Origin: DASQDN01 sp035630195 | Lineage (GTDB): Bacteria; Acidobacteriota; Terriglobia; Bryobacterales; Bryobacteraceae | Direction: 5' to 3' | Assembly: GCA_035630195.1 (NCBI GenBank) | Contig: DASQLD010000289.1 | Span: forward strand, 1-11,359 | DNA: 11,359 nt | Part shown: positions 1 through 6,098 of the stretch, one piece after another | How positions within the stretch are numbered: the first letter of the stretch is position 1 | Layout of the letters: every line of letters starts with the position of its first letter | Notes under the pieces: model-generated | What the model was told of the DNA's origin: nothing | Seen by the model: the letters and a program-made list of their open reading frames with translations, nothing else | Database searches by the model: none | Program-made: the position numbers and the translations under genes

Positions 1-1733
1 TTCGATTCGAGACCGTGCTGCCTGGTGTAGAGATCCCAGTAGCGGCCCTTGGCTTCGAAGAGCGTTTCGTGCGAGCCACGTTCTACGATACGACCCGCTT
101 CCACTACCAGGATCTGATCGGCGCGGCGGATGGTGGACAAGCGATGCGCGATGACGAAGGTGGTGCGCCCTCGCATGAGATAAGACAATCCCTGTTGGAT
201 GATTGCTTCTGATTCCGAGTCCAGGCTGGAGGTGGCTTCATCAAGGATCAGGATTCGCGGATCGGCGAGAATTGCCCTTGCAATAGAGACCCGCTGGCGC
301 TGTCCTCCCGAGAGCTTGATGCCGCGTTCCCCGACGACCGTGTCGAAGCTCGCGAACTCGTCTACTCTGGCGATCCGGCAGGCTTCTCTGACCTCTTCGT
401 CGGTCGCATCCGGCCGGGCGAAGGCGATGTTCTCGCGGATGGTTCCGTCGAAGAGGAACGTGTCCTGAAGCACGACGCCGAGCTGTGTCCGATAGGAACT
501 GAGTCGAACATTGGATAGATTGTTCTGATCGACGAATACAGAGCCGCTGGTTGGCTTGTAGAAAGCTGAGATCAGGCCGATGATCGTGGACTTGCCGGAT
601 CCCGAGGAACCTACAAGCGCCGTGACCGTGCCGGGCCGGGCAGTGAACTCGATTCCGTGAAGGACCGGAGAGCCCTTTGTGTACTCGAAATCCACATCGC
701 GGAACTCGATCAAACCCTCGATGGGTCCAATGTTAATGGTTCGGCCGGGATCGGCATCTTCGCGGCTCTCGTTGAGGACTTCGCGGGATCGTTCGAGTCC
801 AGCTACGGCCTCAGTTAACTGCGTGCCGATCTGAACGATCTGGAAGACCGGCGCTACGAGAAATGCGAGGAAGGCAGTGTAGGTGACGAAGTCACCGAGC
901 GTGATTGCGCCGGATAAAACTTGACGCGCCCCGACATACATGATGAGCGAGCCGACGAGTCCGAGAAGGAGATTCGCGGACAAACCCATAACGGAAATGG
1001 CATTCAATGACTTGAGAATGTTATCGAGGAGTCGATGCACGCCGGTAGCGAACACGGCCGCTTCGCGCGATTCGGCGTGATAGCCCTTGATGACGCGAAC
1101 TCCGCCGAGAGATTCCGTCAGACGGCCGGTCACGTCCGCGTTGATTTGTCCCCGATCGCGGAAGATGGGTCGAACTTTGGAGAAGGCTTTCTGGATTGCG
1201 AAGCCGAAGATCGCCAGGAAGCCAACAGTCATACCGGTCATGATTGGGCTGATGCGGATTAAGATGATCAACGCGATGAGCGCGGTCGTGACTCCACCTG
1301 CGAACTCGACCAGCCCGGTGCCGATCAGATTTCGAATTCCTTCGACGTCGGTCATGATTCGCGACACGAGATTGCCCGTTTTGTTCGCGTCATAGTAAGC
1401 GATGGGCAAACGACCGATATGTTCCTGGATCTTCTGTCGTAATTCCGCTATGAGACGCTGCGCCGCTTTCGACAGCAATTGTGTCAAGGTGAAAGAAGTA
1501 GCGCCTTGCAGGACGGTGGCAAGAAGCACCGCTCCTAACAGCGGCGCGAGCATCTCGGTGTGTTTCTTACCGATGACATCATCGATAAGAAACTTGGTCG
1601 ACGCGGGGAGAACAAGGCTCGCCAAACGGTTGACGATCATCAGAACGAGCCCCAAGGCGAGAAGGCCGCGGCGCGGACGGACAAGTTCCAATATGTCCGG
1701 GAGGACAGTTCGGAAGCTGAGTTTCTCGGGCAC
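1..1733 (-). CDS. ABC exporter half-transporter, MsbA-like (3' end cut by window)
   Basis: Inner-membrane ABC exporter with fused permease and ATPase; the family exports lipids, drugs or peptides as dimers. The frame is open for 577 codons from a GTG (complement of 1731-1733) to the window edge and lacks only a short C-terminal tail. Residues about 22-295 form the six-helix membrane domain (hydrophobic stretches near 22-43 and 61-82, a helical pair in the middle and two helices before residue 295). The ATPase half carries Walker A GSSGSGKST with Lys381, Q-loop Gln423, signature LSGGQ at 474-478, Walker B ILILDE with Asp498/Glu499, and H-loop His530. All catalytic residues are intact. The GTG is the only ordinary start codon downstream of an in-frame TAA, but has no clear Shine-Dalgarno; a later start such as the TTG at codon 15 is possible. 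Diverges from ligD. Substrate cannot be told from sequence; lipid A/MsbA-type is only the closest general resemblance. Confidence 0.93.
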   Translation of the reverse strand, partial: MPEKLSFRTVLPDILELVRPRRGLLALGLVLMIVNRLASLVLPASTKFLIDDVIGKKHTEMLAPLLGAVLLATVLQGATSFTLTQLLSKAAQRLIAELRQKIQEHIGRLPIAYYDANKTGNLVSRIMTDVEGIRNLIGTGLVEFAGGVTTALIALIILIRISPIMTGMTVGFLAIFGFAIQKAFSKVRPIFRDRGQINADVTGRLTESLGGVRVIKGYHAESREAAVFATGVHRLLDNILKSLNAISVMGLSANLLLGLVGSLIMYVGARQVLSGAITLGDFVTYTAFLAFLVAPVFQIVQIGTQLTEAVAGLERSREVLNESREDADPGRTINIGPIEGLIEFRDVDFEYTKGSPVLHGIEFTARPGTVTALVGSSGSGKSTIIGLISAFYKPTSGSVFVDQNNLSNVRLSSYRTQLGVVLQDTFLFDGTIRENIAFARPDATDEEVREACRIARVDEFASFDTVVGERGIKLSGGQRQRVSIARAILADPRILILDEATSSLDSESEAIIQQGLSYLMRGRTTFVIAHRLSTIRRADQILVVEAGRIVERGSHETLFEAKGRYWDLYTRQHGLES

Positions 1734-1770
1734 TAAGTCTATGATGCGGGAGTATGGATATTAGCCTCAG

Positions 1771-4284
1771 ATGTCTCTAAAGGAGTACGTTCGCAAACGA
1801 AAATTCGAGGAGACGCCGGAGCCGGCGCCATCGACGCTGGAACCGGAAAGGACGCAAGGCCGCCTTTTCATTCAGCGGCACGACGCCACGCGTCTGCATT
1901 ATGACTTGAGGCTGGAGATCGGCGGGACGCTCAAGAGTTGGGCGGTCCCCAAGGGTCCGTCGCAGGTGGCGCTATCAAAACAGCTCGCGATGCACGTGGA
2001 AGATCATCCGCTGAGTTACGGCGACTTTGAGGGCAACATTCCGAAAGGCAACTACGGGGCAGGGAGCGTAATGCTCTGGGATGCAGGGACATTCGAAGTT
2101 CTGAAGGATGGCGATGGCGAAGCCCAGATAGCGCGTGGAGATCTGAAATTCCGGGCGAACGGGCAGAAGATGAAAGGCGAGTTTGCCCTGGTGCTGATGA
2201 AAGGCCGAGGGAAGGGCAACGAATGGCTGCTCATCAAGAAACAAGACGAGTTCGCCAATCCCGAGTACGACATTGAGGCGCTGGCTTATAGCGTTAAAAC
2301 GGGCCGTACGCAAGAAGAGATCGCGCAGGATCTTAAGCCCAAGGCGAAGAAGAGAGCCTCAAAAAAAAAGGCTAAGTTTGATCCGTCCGGATTGCCCGGT
2401 GTGAAAGAGGCGCCGATGCCCACCAGCGTGCAACCGATGCTTGCTTCACCGGCGGACCACCCGCCGGAAGGGTCACATTGGGTCTACGAGATCAAGTGGG
2501 ACGGCGTTCGGGCGATCTGTTACATCGAGGACGGCAAGATCCGGTTATTGTCGAGGAACGGGAACTCCTTCGACAGGCAGTACCCGGAATTAAGTGTCAT
2601 TCCGCATCATGTTGCGGCGGAGAAAGCAATCCTGGATGTCGAGATCGCCGTTCTTGACGAAGAAGGGCGGTCCAGGTTTGGACTGATTCAGCCGCGCATC
2701 CACCAGACGAACGCGAATGAAGTCGCGCACCTGGCGCGGAAGATTCCCGTGAAGATGTACGCGTTCGATCTGTTGTATGTGGATGGCTACGACCTTCGCA
2801 ATTCGCCACTTGTCGACCGCAAGGCAGCGTTGGCGGCCATCGTGACACCGGGGGACCGAATTCAAGTATCCGAGCATTTCATAGTGAAAGGCTCGGAGAT
2901 CCTCGAAGCCGCCCGGCAAATGGGATTAGAAGGAGTGATTGCGAAGGAAGCGCAAAGCCGGTATGAATCGAAACGCACACGGCGTTGGCTGAAATTGAAA
3001 GTCACGGGCCAGCAGGAATTTATCATATGCGGATACACTCATGGCGAGCGCACAACGTTTAGCTCGCTTGTGCTGGGGATGTACGACGACAACAAGCTTC
3101 AGTATGTGGGTTGTGTGGGGACGGGATTCGATGATCGGATGCTCAACATAATTTATAAGAAGCTGAAGCCACTCGAGACATCTCGCAATCCATTTGGCAA
3201 AAAGATCGATGTCTTGCGTAAGGTCACGTGGGTAGAGCCAAAGCTACTTTGCGAAGTTCGATTTTCGGAATGGACTTCGGACCTACGGCTTCGCGCGCCT
3301 GTGTTTCTTGGACTGCGGGAAGACAAGGCAGCCGAGGAAGTTGTGCGCGAGGGCTTACCGGCCGATCGCAAGGAAGTGACGCGCGAGATTGACGGGAAGG
3401 CGCTGAAGTTCACGAATCTGGATAAAATCTGGTTCCCGAAAGATGGATATACAAAGCGGGATGTTCTGAATTATTACGATGCGATCGCGGATTTGCTAGT
3501 GCCCCACCTGGCTGGTAGGCCGTTGTCGTTGAAGCGCTATCCGCACGGTATTCATGAGGAGTTCTTCTTTCAGAAAGATATTCCGGAGGGATTTCCGAGC
3601 TGGCTCCGCATCGAGCCGATTCACTCCTCTCATCGGGGCGCGCCCATCCGTTATGTTGTCGCCGATGATCGAGCTACGCTGCTATTCCTGACAAATCTCG
3701 GATGCATTGATCAGAACCCTTGGATGAGCCGCGTCGAGACGCTGGATTGTCCTGACTATATTCTGATCGACCTCGATCCGATGGAGTGTACGTTCGACAA
3801 GATTGTCGAGGCCATGGGCTTGGTGAAGGACGTTCTCGATAAGATTGGAATGAAGGGATATCCGAAGACGACGGGCGGCGACGGCATGCACGTCTTCATT
3901 CCGATCGAGCCTAGGTATACGTATGAGCAGGCGCGATCGTTTGCAGAAATCATCTCGCAAGTGGTCATCGGGGAACGCCCCGAGCTGTTTACTACGCCGC
4001 GCGCAGTGGCGAAACGGCGGAAGAATCGAGTTTACTTCGACTATCTGCAGATCAGTTCGAGTAAGACTATTGCGGCTCCGTATGTGACTCGCGCTTACGA
4101 CGGCGCTCCGGTGGCGACGCCACTCGACTGGAGTGAGGTGAAGCAGGGGCTGACTCCGAAAACGTTCACGATTGAAAACGCGGTGGAACGCTTTCGAGAG
4201 GTCGGCGATCTGTTTGAGGGCGTGTTGACAAAACCACAAAAACTGGAACCGGCGCTGAAAGAACTGGCGAAATTACTCAAGTAA
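1771..4284 (+). CDS. ligD: Multifunctional DNA repair ligase LigD (phosphoesterase-ligase-polymerase)
   Basis: ATP-dependent ligase of bacterial non-homologous end joining: it trims 3' ends, fills in and seals double-strand breaks, normally with Ku. The 837 residues hold all three family domains in the Pseudomonas order. Phosphoesterase, about 25-165: candidate catalytic His37, His43, Asp45, Arg47, His79 and Tyr83 in the HxxxxxLHYDLRLE and VEDHPLxY motifs. Ligase, about 220-530: adenylated Lys242 in KWDGVR, Arg262 in SRNG, Glu291, EGVIAK (387-392) and WLKLK (406-410), then an OB-fold. Polymerase/primase-like, about 540-830: metal-binding Asp667/Asp669 in LIDLDP, His707 in TGGDGMHV, and Asp757. 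The usual LDGE motif reads LDVE (288-291). A lysine-rich linker (188-203) joins the first two domains and contains a possible frameshift site. The start matches typical LigD N-termini but lacks a strong Shine-Dalgarno. No Ku gene is in the window. Confidence 0.97.
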   Translation: MSLKEYVRKRKFEETPEPAPSTLEPERTQGRLFIQRHDATRLHYDLRLEIGGTLKSWAVPKGPSQVALSKQLAMHVEDHPLSYGDFEGNIPKGNYGAGSVMLWDAGTFEVLKDGDGEAQIARGDLKFRANGQKMKGEFALVLMKGRGKGNEWLLIKKQDEFANPEYDIEALAYSVKTGRTQEEIAQDLKPKAKKRASKKKAKFDPSGLPGVKEAPMPTSVQPMLASPADHPPEGSHWVYEIKWDGVRAICYIEDGKIRLLSRNGNSFDRQYPELSVIPHHVAAEKAILDVEIAVLDEEGRSRFGLIQPRIHQTNANEVAHLARKIPVKMYAFDLLYVDGYDLRNSPLVDRKAALAAIVTPGDRIQVSEHFIVKGSEILEAARQMGLEGVIAKEAQSRYESKRTRRWLKLKVTGQQEFIICGYTHGERTTFSSLVLGMYDDNKLQYVGCVGTGFDDRMLNIIYKKLKPLETSRNPFGKKIDVLRKVTWVEPKLLCEVRFSEWTSDLRLRAPVFLGLREDKAAEEVVREGLPADRKEVTREIDGKALKFTNLDKIWFPKDGYTKRDVLNYYDAIADLLVPHLAGRPLSLKRYPHGIHEEFFFQKDIPEGFPSWLRIEPIHSSHRGAPIRYVVADDRATLLFLTNLGCIDQNPWMSRVETLDCPDYILIDLDPMECTFDKIVEAMGLVKDVLDKIGMKGYPKTTGGDGMHVFIPIEPRYTYEQARSFAEIISQVVIGERPELFTTPRAVAKRRKNRVYFDYLQISSSKTIAAPYVTRAYDGAPVATPLDWSEVKQGLTPKTFTIENAVERFREVGDLFEGVLTKPQKLEPALKELAKLLK
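2361..2393 (+). other. Candidate -1 frameshift / slippage site in the ligD linker
   Basis: Nine consecutive A (2361-2369) plus G2370 give the heptamer A-AAA-AAG at 2364-2370 in the correct zero frame (codons for Lys199 and Lys200). After a -1 slip the next codons are GGC (2370-2372) and TAA (2373-2375), so translation would stop at once, giving about 201 residues that comprise the phosphoesterase domain. A purine-rich stretch (2346-2356) lies 7 nt upstream. A small stem, ATCC (2381-2384) with GGAT (2389-2392), extendable by one wobble pair, lies about 10 nt downstream. Loss of one A by polymerase slippage would also end early. The motif is seen directly; activity is inferred. It may be no more than a lysine-rich linker using AAA codons. 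Confidence 0.4.
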
Positions 4285-4533
4285 TAGCGTGCTTACAAAG
4301 CGTTGGACCAATCGCGAGAGAGCGATGATATTGACCGACTGAGCCATCGAATCGACATCAAGCTTCAGGCCACTATGAGCATTGAGCGCCAAGAGTCGTT
4401 TTTTGTCGAGTCGTTTCACCGCTGCAAACACGTAGTAGCCGAGAGGATTGTCAACGTCTGCCAACCGGGCAGCGAGTGCATGAGCCTCTGTTTCGGGCCA
4501 AAGTCGAAGCCAATCTGGCACCGATCTGCACAC
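4273..4533 (-). CDS. Small uncharacterised protein, 86 codons
   Basis: I do not recognise a family. The frame opens at a GTG (complement of 4531-4533) and ends at TAA, overlapping the 3' end of convergent ligD by 12 bp. The predicted product is soluble, with a run of alternating hydrophobic and charged residues, a DNPLGYYVF segment near residues 28-36 and a leucine- and valine-rich C-terminus (LSRLVQRFVSTLLLE), likely helical. No signal peptide or membrane span is visible. It lies in the same reading frame as the upstream DUF7009-like gene, separated from it by that gene's TAG and 18 bp. An AGGAAGG sits only 3 nt before the GTG, which is close; a second in-frame GTG four codons on would be spaced about 15 nt. 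Support is its operon-like position and a protein-like composition compared with the opposite frames. It could be spurious. Confidence 0.45.
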   Translation of the reverse strand: MCRSVPDWLRLWPETEAHALAARLADVDNPLGYYVFAAVKRLDKKRLLALNAHSGLKLDVDSMAQSVNIIALSRLVQRFVSTLLLE

Positions 4534-4551
4534 TAACCTTCCTGCTTGGCG

Positions 4552-4932
4552 CTATGGTCCGGGATGACGTTCGAGAGGATTTTCGAAGGAATCGGCCTCA
4601 TCTTCGGACACGCGTTGATCGAGGCACCGGAAGTCTTTCTCGATCAACACATGCAAAGGCGGCTCATCGGCGATGTGGATTTCAGTCGACAATCCAACCT
4701 GGTCGGAAGCGCCCCACCGTTCCAGATCCTGCGCGGGCACTTCTACGCGGATTACCTGATCTGAAAACGAGGCCGTTATGGTTTCCCGAGAGCATGGCTG
4801 GATGACATACTCCAGTCTCTTAGAGTCTGGGAAATAGATCGTCTCGCTGCACTCCATGCCCCTTTGCAATAGATCGACCTCGCTTCTTCCGAGGCGGAAT
4901 CGAATCGAGTTATGCCGTACGCGAAGCTTCAC
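4552..4932 (-). CDS. DUF7009-like small conserved protein
   Basis: A 126-residue soluble protein of unknown function. From memory, the N-terminal pattern (MKLRVRHNSIRFRLGRSEVD, with a conserved Asn-Ser-Ile-Arg) and the C-terminal LIEKDFRCLD, followed by an acidic stretch and an N-P pair, match the small family called DUF7009; I could not confirm this by search. Length fits that family. The middle contains alternating beta-like segments (SDQVIRVEVP) and no membrane span. The start is GTG (complement of 4930-4932), chosen because the family begins Met-Lys-[ILV]-Arg and because a GAGGA lies just upstream. It begins 12 bp after the murB stop, so the two are very likely co-transcribed. No role is known, and the proximity to murB does not establish a wall function. 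Confidence 0.75.
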   Translation of the reverse strand: MKLRVRHNSIRFRLGRSEVDLLQRGMECSETIYFPDSKRLEYVIQPCSRETITASFSDQVIRVEVPAQDLERWGASDQVGLSTEIHIADEPPLHVLIEKDFRCLDQRVSEDEADSFENPLERHPGP

Positions 4933-4944
4933 ACCGTCCTCATT

Positions 4945-5910
4945 TCAGAAGCCAACATACTGAACTTCTTCCTCTACTTCAAAGCAGAAGCGGTCACGAA
5001 CGCGGGCCTTGAGTTCGTCGACGATTTCACGGACTTGCCTAGCAGTTCCATTCCCGACGTTGTAAATCAGGTTCGCATGATAATCCGCCACATGAATATC
5101 GCCGTTCCGCATGCCTTTGGCGGCGACCCGTTCCAAAAAGTATGCAGATGGAACCTTTCCTTCACGAACAACCTTCGGGTCCACTTCCTTCTGTGCTGAG
5201 GGAGGCAATTCGGCGAAGAGCAAATTCTTGAAGATACTTCCCGCGCACTTCATTTCCGGAGGGTATTTCGCATTCCGGACCGCGAGGATCTCGGCCGCTT
5301 GTTTGCGCAGAGCCTCAGCGTCGCCGGGTGTCAGAGCCCATCTGGATGACAGGATGATGTGGCTTTTGTCGTCTTTAAAACGGCTGTGCCGGTACCGGAA
5401 GCCGCACTGTTGATTAGAGAACTCGCCAAACTCGGCGCCATCGAAGAAACGAACTGATTCGATACTCTCGTGTGTGGACCGGCCGTAAGCGCCCGCATTG
5501 CCGTAGATGGCGCCGCCCACCCAACCGGGGATGCCCGTCATGGTGTGGATGCCTGCAAGACCATGGTCGATCGTAAAGTCGACCAATTTCTGAAGGTTGG
5601 CGCCGGCATCGGCCGTGACGCAAGCGCCGGAGAGAGATACTTCTTTAGCGGTGTAACGAAGAACAACTCCCTGGTAACCTGCATCGGCCACAACAAGGTT
5701 GCTGCCTCCGCCGATGACCACAAATGGTAGTTCTTCCGCTGTGATGTGTTGGACGGCTTCCCGGAGGGAGTCTTCTGAGGAAGCGTCGACGAGATAGCTT
5801 GCGCTTCCGCCCAAACCAAATCGCGTATAGAGACTTAATGGCGCGTCCTTCTCGACTCGCAAACCTTCTCTAGTGACCAGGCGCGAGCGGGCCGCGGACA
5901 AAAAGTGCAT
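4945..5910 (-). CDS. murB: UDP-N-acetylmuramate dehydrogenase MurB
   Basis: Cytoplasmic FAD enzyme that reduces UDP-GlcNAc-enolpyruvate to UDP-MurNAc with NADPH, the second committed step of peptidoglycan precursor synthesis. The 321 residues carry the FAD-binding signature VVIGGGSNLVV (64-74), the GIPGWVGGAIYGNAGAYG block (126-143) and CGFRYRHSRFK (169-179), whose Arg174 fits the active-site arginine. The catalytic proton donor is expected to be Ser225 in AGSIFKN, and Glu315 in the C-terminal EEVQYVGF fits the second active-site acid. The length is normal and no motif is missing. The start ATG (complement of 5908-5910) has no Shine-Dalgarno, but a perfect TATAAT sits 8 nt upstream, which suggests a leaderless or near-leaderless message. 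It heads a probable operon with the DUF7009-like gene and possibly the 86-codon ORF. Divergent from mscS. Confidence 0.97.
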   Translation of the reverse strand: MHFLSAARSRLVTREGLRVEKDAPLSLYTRFGLGGSASYLVDASSEDSLREAVQHITAEELPFVVIGGGSNLVVADAGYQGVVLRYTAKEVSLSGACVTADAGANLQKLVDFTIDHGLAGIHTMTGIPGWVGGAIYGNAGAYGRSTHESIESVRFFDGAEFGEFSNQQCGFRYRHSRFKDDKSHIILSSRWALTPGDAEALRKQAAEILAVRNAKYPPEMKCAGSIFKNLLFAELPPSAQKEVDPKVVREGKVPSAYFLERVAAKGMRNGDIHVADYHANLIYNVGNGTARQVREIVDELKARVRDRFCFEVEEEVQYVGF

Positions 5911-5918
5911 TGATTGCG

Positions 5919-5924
5919 ATTATA
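5919..5924 (-). promoter_or_regulatory. Candidate -10 box (TATAAT) for murB
   Basis: On the minus strand the hexamer is exactly TATAAT and ends 8 nt before the murB ATG. Standard spacing would place transcription initiation at or within about two bases of the start codon. With a 17-bp spacer the -35 region would be CGGGTC, a poor match to TTGACA, so recognition may rely on the -10 or on an activator. Based on sequence pattern only. Confidence 0.5.
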
Positions 5925-5949
5925 GCGGGCCACCTCCGAGCGACCCGCT
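5924..5949. repeat. Inverted repeat AGCGGG / CCCGCT over the murB promoter
   Basis: The six-base arms AGCGGG (5924-5929) and CCCGCT (5944-5949) are perfect complements separated by 14 nt. The element touches the murB -10 box and covers where its -35 would lie, a position suited to an operator. The arms are short and GC-rich, so chance occurrence is quite possible. Confidence 0.3.
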
Positions 5950-5969
5950 TTTCAGGACTCCTCCAAGTG

Positions 5970-5996
5970 CGACGTAGGCGCTTTGAATCTACGTCG
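5970..5996. repeat. Perfect 8-bp inverted repeat in the murB-mscS divergent region
   Basis: The arms CGACGTAG (5970-5977) and CTACGTCG (5989-5996) are perfect complements around an 11-nt spacer, with a G-T pair possible on each side of the stem. The 27-bp element lies in the 188-bp gap between two divergent starts, about 60 bp from murB and 100 bp from mscS. No T-tract follows on either strand, so it is not an intrinsic terminator. A regulator-binding site or an RNA hairpin in a leader are both possible. Confidence 0.5.
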
Positions 5997-6098
5997 TTGC
6001 TGCGTCCTCCGCCGACTTCGGGCGTCTTACCGCGCCCTCACTACATAGCGGCGCAAGTGGTGGGCATTTTCGATCATGCCGGCTTCTATTAAATTCAC

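Noticed and set aside
3682..4239. 185-codon open frame on the minus strand
   Set aside because: It lies wholly inside the ligD polymerase domain, whose catalytic motifs are intact, and the product resembles no protein family.
4311..4326. ATCGC / GCGAT hairpin 27 bp past the ligD stop as a terminator
   Set aside because: The five-bp stem has no following T-tract on either strand and lies within the small minus-strand ORF.
4303..4805. Plus-strand open frames of 77, 109 and 72 codons beyond the ligD stop
   Set aside because: They oppose the DUF7009-like gene and the 86-codon ORF; their products look like shadow translations and none has a convincing RBS.
6021..6050. GGGCG / CGCCC short stem in the murB-mscS gap
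   Set aside because: Five-bp GC-rich arms are expected by chance in this DNA, and there is no positional support.
6087..6095. TATTAA / TAAATT as a -10 box for mscS
   Set aside because: Weak matches with no -35 and poor spacing to the GTG; not strong enough to list.
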